From: Paramacrobiotus metropolitanus
Lineage: Eukaryota; Tardigrada; Eutardigrada; Parachela; Macrobiotidae
Assembly: GCF_019649055.1 (NCBI RefSeq)
Contig: NW_026570551.1
Location: 1 to 46,894 of the forward strand
Length of the DNA: 46,894 nucleotides
Reading direction: 5' to 3'
Position 1 is the first letter of the stretch, and each line of letters begins with the position of its first letter. Made by a program: the position numbers and the translations under genes. Positions 41,301-46,894 of this stretch are shown here, one piece after another. The notes under the pieces were generated by a model. It was not told where the DNA came from. It worked only from the letters and a program-made list of their open reading frames with translations, and searched no databases.

Positions 41301-44300
41301 CAGTCGATTCTGGTCGTTCGAGACGAGTTGGGCCTATTACGGCTCGCGCCGTATACCGACCGTACCGGCGGTTGGTTCCGATGGAGTTGAGTCACTGGTC
41401 ACCACGGCATATCATGTCGGCAGCTTACCGCGAGGTCAATTCCTCCATCCCGGCAGGCTGGTAAACTTGCCCAGTACACAGGAGCGCTTGATTTCCCAGG
41501 CTGCAGTATCGGCTGCTGCTGCTGTTAATAAACAGGGGCACCCCTGTGTCCCGGCTGCACTATTCGCAGCGGATGCTGAGCCAAAGGCGGCAGTATCTAG
41601 CGCATTGGCGGCATTCTCTGATTTCCGCCAGGATTCCCAAAGCAACTACCACGTCTGTTCCAGTTGCCGCCCAGGGCAGCTTCCGTTCTTGGCGCACTCT
41701 TCCTCCGGCTGCCCTGTTTCCGTTGCCAGTTGTCTGGCCACCCAATATCTTACGTTCCAGGTGGAAGCGCCTGGCCGGGACGGTCAGGATTCGCCGGTTT
41801 AATGCGTAATCTGGCGTTCTAGCGACAGTGCCAATCCTGGTACCAGCGTTGGCACCGGTTCTGGTTAAAGTCGCCGGCCGCGAATCCACACATTGCCGTA
41901 GCATGGTTCCCGGCAAGTACCAGTAGCAGGTGATCGCTCAGGTTTGCGTTCGTCTTTGCATGTTTCGTTCCATGCTCGTTGTACCCGTCCCGTCCCCCAG
42001 CGTCATCTCCGTCCCCCAGCGTCGTGCCGTGCCAGGCCGATTCGTGCCCACTGAATTTTCGAAGTTCTGGCCGGCTATATTCCATCACCCTTGGTCGGTT
42101 AAGTTCTGGCCCAGCTAACCTCCGCCCAAACTGCCGCAGTTCCACCTCGCGGGTGGTTGAATTTTCCCCCGCGGGCGGGCTCAGTTGGGGCTGTCCGTAC
42201 TGTGTCGGGGATGCAGACGCAGGGCCGAAAGGTGTCAAGTTTACGGCAAATGCGTGTCCGGGCGACTGAATCCTCCTGTCGCCTGCACTGGCCAGCACAA
42301 ACACCGTCCTTCCGGTCGGCGAATCGAGCCGTAAGCTCAGCCATTCAGGCATTGAACGGCCAACCATCCTTCGGTTCTGGTGACGCCAGTTCCTGTTACT
42401 ACTCCACCACACTCCGGTTGGAGCCCTGCTCACCTGCGACCATGAACTCAGCGATAAATGCGCTACTGACTAATCCGTGTCTTCTGCGTAGGTGGCAAAG
42501 CTGTTATACCCATCCGTCCTGTTTTCGCATATCGCCGTTGAACTTGACGGGAGGTCCGTCATCCGGCTGGCCGATATCAGCAAACGCCCGAGGTAATTCG
42601 ATTTGCTAACGCTGTGTCGACTCCGATCAACAACGGCCCGGCCCCTTGGTTTCTCTTTCCGGTCATGTGGTTCGTCTCCGTCGGCATCGGCCTGGTTATC
42701 CCGTCGACCAAAACGCCTCGCGTCCCGGCGATTCTCGCCGGGGCAGCTTTCCGGCATGATGCAATACTGGAGGATGAAATCTGGACAGCCCGTCGGCCGG
42801 ATGTATCAGCAGGCCGTATTGCACATGGACTTGGTGCAGCATGGACAGCAACCCGTCTAAGTCGGGGCGCAGCCTCGCCCGGCACGTTCGCCAGCTGTAG
42901 GAGAACAATGGCCAGCCGCGGTCACACGACTACCGGAGGATGAACCCTGCCAACCAGAACGGAAGGTGCGGCAGCCCACGCTGGCGCGAACATGACATCG
43001 GACCCAGGACCGACGTCAGCAAAACCCGTCGGAAAATGGCAGCCGGACCACGGCGGCCCCAACTAGGACGACCGACATAGAGGATGATTCTTGCCGCTGA
43101 CCTTAATTGGTCCGGCTTCGGCGAGACGCCAAAAATACGGCGCCGGAGTAATGGACGCTAAAAAAATCGCGCTATTGAAGCGACCGACCGGTTTTGACAG
43201 CAAATCTCTGGAAAATCCGGGAGGCGCCGTGACTGGCTGATATCGAAAGTTCATCCTGTAGGATGTGCCGCAATCGTCCACCTCATCAATCAGGTTCCTC
43301 GTGTCAGGCTGTTCCTTCCGCCGGTTAGATCCATCGCTCAGGATATGTTCGTGCGGCTGCGGCGTTCGATCTTGAAGCCTCTAATGTGTTCCGGCCTGCT
43401 TCGACTGCCCGTCCGGCTTCGGTAGGTTTGTCCGCCTAGCCGCATCGGTAGAACGCGGTGCTGTGTCGTTCAATCCCACTGAACCAAGGAACCGCGGCAC
43501 CGGGCTGTCGTCCGATTCTTATATAAGCTGGCAAAGCATTCCTCAAGTTGTTCCGTCAGGTGTATCGTTGTTCCCAGTTCCTTTTCTAGGTTGACGTATT
43601 TCAAAAAGTTATCTGTTTGCTCCTTCGTAGCTTAGACGGTTCATGCGATGAACTCGGTCGACTCGACCAGAGTTTTCTGGAGCTTTTCCTTGCACGCGCC
43701 CCATTTTTTATTGCCGTCCGAAGCTGTCGCTGTAGTACCTCTAACGCTTCGGTTCTTTTTCTGCATTCCTGTCTAAGGTAAACGCTCTCGATCGCGAAAG
43801 TGTCCACCAGTTTTTGGTATCAGTCGGTGACTTCTGCCATGTCCGCATTCTCCGTTTTCAAGGTAATGATAGTCGCATCCTTTTCCGCCAAGGTTGCCTT
43901 TTTCCGGTCAATTTTGTTCCGGCGGCTGTTAACTGGGCTTCCACATGGGCTGATTGTCCGTTTATCGAGCCATTGGCGACCTGGTCCGGCGGCCCGCTAA
44001 GTTTCTGGAACTGCTGTCCGTCCGGCGTCCGAAATACCGGTTCGTTCGGGTCAAGTTCTGTCCGCCTTCGGTGTCGATTCCGCGCTGCCGTCTACTAGAG
44101 ACGCTGGAACAATTCCGGCTCGAAAAATGTCGACCGGCGACGGTATGGTCGACTCGCTGGTCAAGCGGTCGACTCAGCTCTCGGTTGAACTCTGCCAAGT
44201 GACCGCTGGTGTGAGCTAGTCCGCTCCATCCGGGCCGGGTAATCTGGCTGCCGTGCCGGGTTACGATCCACCCACTGCTGTTTCCGCAATTCGTTCTCCG

Positions 44301-44690
44301 GATTGTGCGGCTCGGCATGGTCCACAGTGTCCACCGGGACGCTGGGTTGCCGAGCGGGCGTGTGTGATGCTTGCCCTTCTTCAGCCTGCTGTCAATGCGT
44401 GTCCTGAGGGACTTACTGATGTCATAGTTAGATCAATGTCCTAATGTCGTTTTAGTATTTAAGGCTTTTTTCGCCTGTAGTGCATTTTAGTATGTTTGAT
44501 TTTCAAGTCGAGATCGCTCTCTAAGTTCTGCTGTATACAGACTTCCGGAAGTGCCTACTAAAGTGTAGTTGACCTTTCATGCCATGTTCCTTATGCTTAT
44601 GCTCACATTGCGCTACCTCCGGTATTCAACCAACCCAACGCATTTATAAGGATAACATGGTATCGCACCTTTTCCGCGTCCAGTTTTTTA
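38380..44690. other. GC-rich block without a convincing gene
   Basis: About 6 kb, mostly from 38,900 to 44,450, clearly richer in G+C and in CCGG and CpG than the rest of the window. Open frames reach about 200 codons (minus, 41819-42433) but overlap on both strands, have no recognisable domain and show the Arg/Pro/Gly bias expected of random GC-rich frames. Single words such as GGTCCGG and AAGTCGYCC recur without a clear period. It may be an old repeat array or decayed element, or transferred DNA of different composition. Confidence 0.4.
41182..41290. repeat. 17-bp minisatellite, seven copies
   Basis: GGGAACGCGGCACAGCC repeats with starts at 41182, 41199, 41216, 41233, 41250, 41267 and 41284 (last partial). 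Variation is confined to a few C/T positions (CACAG or CATAG; GTT, GTC or GCC). Confidence 0.9.
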
Positions 44691-44699
44691 TGTAACTGA

Positions 44700-45525
44700 T
44701 CAACCAAGGCAGCGTTTGATGACTCGAAACTCGAAAAGTTGGCAAAGAAAGTTAGGATGACTCCTAACTTTCTTTGCCAACTTTTCGAGTGTAGTGAACA
44801 TCAGCGTCTTCATAACGCTGATTACCCACAGCTGCCACGTGCACATCGCTATCACCATGAACTCCAGTAATAGCATCTGAATAATCTGGAGCATTGTTAA
44901 TTTGCTCCATTGCTCCAATACCTTATTCATTTCTGTCAGGTCCAGTTGTTGAGTTACCGTGGTATCTTTCACAGTACCACTCAAACCACTGGTCCACAGA
45001 GCATCGCCCTCACTGACTGCATCTTGCACACCGCTTTGCTGCACTTGCGACCCTGCACGAGCTATACTGCTACCTGCTGCAGACTGATCAGGCTTTTTGT
45101 TGGCAGGATACTGCATCCATTTGCCATGCAGTTCAGTGCCATACTGCTGTTCGTAATCGTGCAAGGTCAGGTGGATCGTTCGACGAGCGGGAATCTTCCT
45201 TCCTGTCTGGATCCATTGATCATAACCATCAGGTTTTTTTACCACCATTAAGGTCATAATCAACCCATTCCTGGCTTAATTCTCCAGTACATGGGAGAAT
45301 AATTTCCCACTTCTTGCAGAAATCGCCAACTTTTTCGTCTTCGGGTAGGAACCACTGCACTGTAGGCGGGGCTAAATAATCCGCCTTCACGAGCATGGCT
45401 TCAAACTCTTCAACATTAATCATCCCTTTTCGACGGGACGGTTTACTTTTTCCCGTTGATGGCTCTTCCACACCATCCTCATGTCCAGCGGTTAACGCTG
45501 ATGGTTCAATCACTGTACCATCCAT
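44700..45525 (-). CDS. Unknown protein, one frame change
   Basis: The likely start is the ATG at 45523-45525; the frame is open further upstream to 45825 but passes through a 60-bp direct duplication. A change of frame is needed at a run of seven A (minus strand, about 45,235-45,245), suggesting a homopolymer indel or error. The product would be about 270 residues: a Ser/Lys-rich start, a middle part with many aromatic residues (VQWFLPEDEKVGDFCKKWEI), a Gln/Ser linker and a hydrophobic stretch near the end that could be one membrane segment. I recognise no family. The final codons overlap one arm of the perfect inverted repeat at 44730-44789, so the carboxy end may be recently altered. Confidence 0.4.
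44730..44789. repeat. Perfect 28-bp inverted repeat with 4-nt loop
   Basis: Bases 44730-44757 are exactly complementary to 44762-44789, separated by TGAC. Such a hairpin is far longer than expected by chance in this DNA. Confidence 0.95.
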
Positions 45526-45825
45526 CGCACCTGCTTGACAAACAACAGACAAGTAATCCAGGTCACCGAACCCGGATGTAAGTCTGCACAAATAATAGGG
45601 CTTACGCCGCCACTTCTCAGTACACACCGTACTAATTACCAGTACAAGTACAGGCGGACTCCCGTCCAGCACCTGGCTGGCACTTAGGAACCGTGCCTCG
45701 CGTAACCCTCTGAGGTCACTGTGGTACACACTGCGGTTTAGCACCTGGTTCTCACTTAGGAACCTTGCCTCATGGGATTCTCTGAGAATCCACGCGGTCA
45801 ACCAACACCAAACAAAACGCCACAA

Positions 45826-46795
45826 ACCAATACCACTTACCAGGCGATCTAGATTTCCAGGGGTTGTTAAAATCCGTTGGGCGCCATGACATGCTATGCG
45901 GAAGTCGCACCGCGACTACCGCAGTAGATGACCAAACCTACTCATTCGGTAGAGTGGGAATATGCTCTGGACTCCGCAAATGGTACTACTGCCTACTTCC
46001 GCTAGGTACGAGCGGATTGCTGTGCCTAACGAAAGTTACCGAACCCGAAACACTCAGGAACTTCCCAAATGTTTAATCACCAAACTGAACGAACAAACTA
46101 ACAGAATAAAACAGAACAGAACAGAACGAGATATGAACTTCCTTCTAACCTAGAGTCACACGACCTTTCAGCTAGAAACAAGCTCACAGATTTAGTGGGA
46201 GTTAGAAACTTCAGACTGATTAGTTTAACCAGAATTGCGGATGGAATTAGCAATCAAATGCGTTAGATAAGAACAGTCAGTCATACGTAACGGAACAGAC
46301 AACACGTACGTCATAACACGTACGTAATACGCGCAACTACGTATAGCGCGTTAATATATTCGTCCCACTCGTCGAATGGAACAGAGCACTACTTTTTTGT
46401 TTCAAAACGTATGTTCCTTCAGTCGTACTGGTTGCCAGTGCCACCTGGTTGCAGGAACAGTCATGTGATTCCGCAGAATGTCCATATACCGGTCAATCAT
46501 TTTTCTTGCAAGCCGGTAACGCGTAATAACTGTCGAACTCATTACTTTCGCAAACAGAAACGGACCTGGTGGAGTCCAGAAAAGAAAAAGAAAAATTAAG
46601 TAAAGTAATGCATTGTCAAGTCGGGCCAAAACTGGCGGCAAGAACGCTTATCGACTGCGTTCGGCGTTAACATGGCGATCGCAATTATGCAGTTCAAACT
46701 GAAAGCAGAAACTCTCGTCGCAAAACTGCCGCTGTTAATTGCCAACATCACCAACAAATTGACAAATTCAAAAGAAACTTCGTATCATGTATCAG
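45826..46795. other. Intergenic stretch
   Basis: No gene or clear repeat seen. It contains a short ACAGAACAGAACAGAACG run (about 46,111-46,129) and several CACGTACGT-like words at about 46,300-46,330. It probably includes the promoter of the gene starting at 46796, but no motif decides this. Confidence 0.4.
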
Positions 46796-46894
46796 ATGTT
46801 TACATGCGGACGGAACGAAATCACAACGATCTACAGTACCGCTGTACTTTTAGCGTTGGCCACATCAGCTTGTGCTGCAGTCGCCCCTAAAATC
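46796..46894 (+). CDS. 5' end of a secreted or membrane protein gene, truncated by window
   Basis: An ATG at 46796 opens a frame of 33 codons to the window edge. It starts with a short polar segment and then a signal-peptide-like core, STAVLLALATSACAAVA, with small residues suitable for cleavage. A longer upstream ATG in another frame (46672) gives no such feature. Product unknown because the rest lies outside the window. Confidence 0.4.
   Translation, partial: MFTCGRNEITTIYSTAVLLALATSACAAVAPKI

Noticed and set aside
41819-42433. 204-codon minus-strand ORF in the GC-rich block
   Set aside because: Open frames overlap on both strands, residue bias follows GC content, and no domain or initiation context supports it.
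43427-43489. tRNA-like sequence with an A-box-like TAGCCGCATCGGTAGAACG and a B-box-like GTTCAATCC
   Set aside because: The distance between the two boxes is too short for an anticodon arm plus variable loop and no acceptor stem pairs, so it is not a tRNA gene; a decayed tRNA-derived SINE cannot be shown.
45229-45263. Run of seven A as a programmed frameshift site in the 45-kb ORF
   Set aside because: The phase of the run does not fit the A AAA AAC slip in the zero frame, and homopolymer indel errors are a simpler explanation.

Overview
The window looks like nuclear DNA of an invertebrate animal. It holds genes with short spliceosomal introns (about 43-270 nt), a serpin, small secreted-protein genes, a decayed Polinton/Maverick-type DNA polymerase B gene, and a very large Ty3/gypsy LTR retrotransposon whose primer-binding site matches an animal initiator tRNA-Met. 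No bacterial gene organisation is present. Species cannot be assigned from sequence alone.

Layout. (1) 1-7.6 kb, minus strand: a multi-exon gene whose C-terminal two thirds is a protein-primed type PolB of the Polinton family. It has several frame changes and a stop codon in the polymerase core. Upstream exons join it in consistent phases, so it may carry a long N-terminal extension. Three related palindromic elements end exactly at its 3' splice sites. (2) 7.6-10.8 kb: AT-rich, with diverged repeats. (3) 10.8-11.9 kb, minus: a serpin lacking its reactive-centre exon. (4) 14.2-14.8 kb, plus: an intact two-exon secreted-protein gene followed by a minisatellite. (5) 15,986-33,656: the retrotransposon, with identical 354-bp LTRs and a 4-bp target duplication. 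(6) 33.7-38.1 kb: a duplicated unit with one apparently intact cysteine-rich secreted-protein gene and one pseudogene, plus a paralogue of the site into which the retrotransposon inserted. (7) 38.2-44.7 kb: hairpin repeats, then a GC-rich block with no convincing gene. (8) 44.7-46.9 kb: an unknown minus-strand ORF ending in a perfect inverted repeat, and the first codons of a secreted protein running off the window.

The retrotransposon is the remarkable object. Between 17,237 and 33,036 I count by eye about 120 copies of AGGTCA/TGACCT, mostly inside the octamer AAAGGTCA, where roughly 8 are expected by chance; the flanking 29 kb has about 16. AAAGGTCA is the monomer binding site (NBRE) of NR4A-type nuclear receptors and is close to NR5A and ERR half-sites. 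The motif lies in coding and non-coding parts, in all three reading frames and on both strands. Its orientation is arranged by region: only TGACCTTT in the leader and at the 3' end, mainly AAAGGTCA in the body. This points to selection on the nucleotide string itself.

The same element carries three more nucleotide-level devices: tandem leader stem-loops with a covarying base pair; a textbook -1 frameshift signal at the gag/pro boundary (G GGA AAC, 6-nt spacer, 11-bp stem, possible pseudoknot); and eight stem-loops near the 3' end built on one core (CGGY...GCCG), with covarying outer stems. Together they suggest an unusually elaborate cis-acting regulatory or RNA-packaging programme. I do not recognise it as a described system. 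Other single-base frame changes occur in unrelated genes across the window, so some may be assembly errors rather than real decay.
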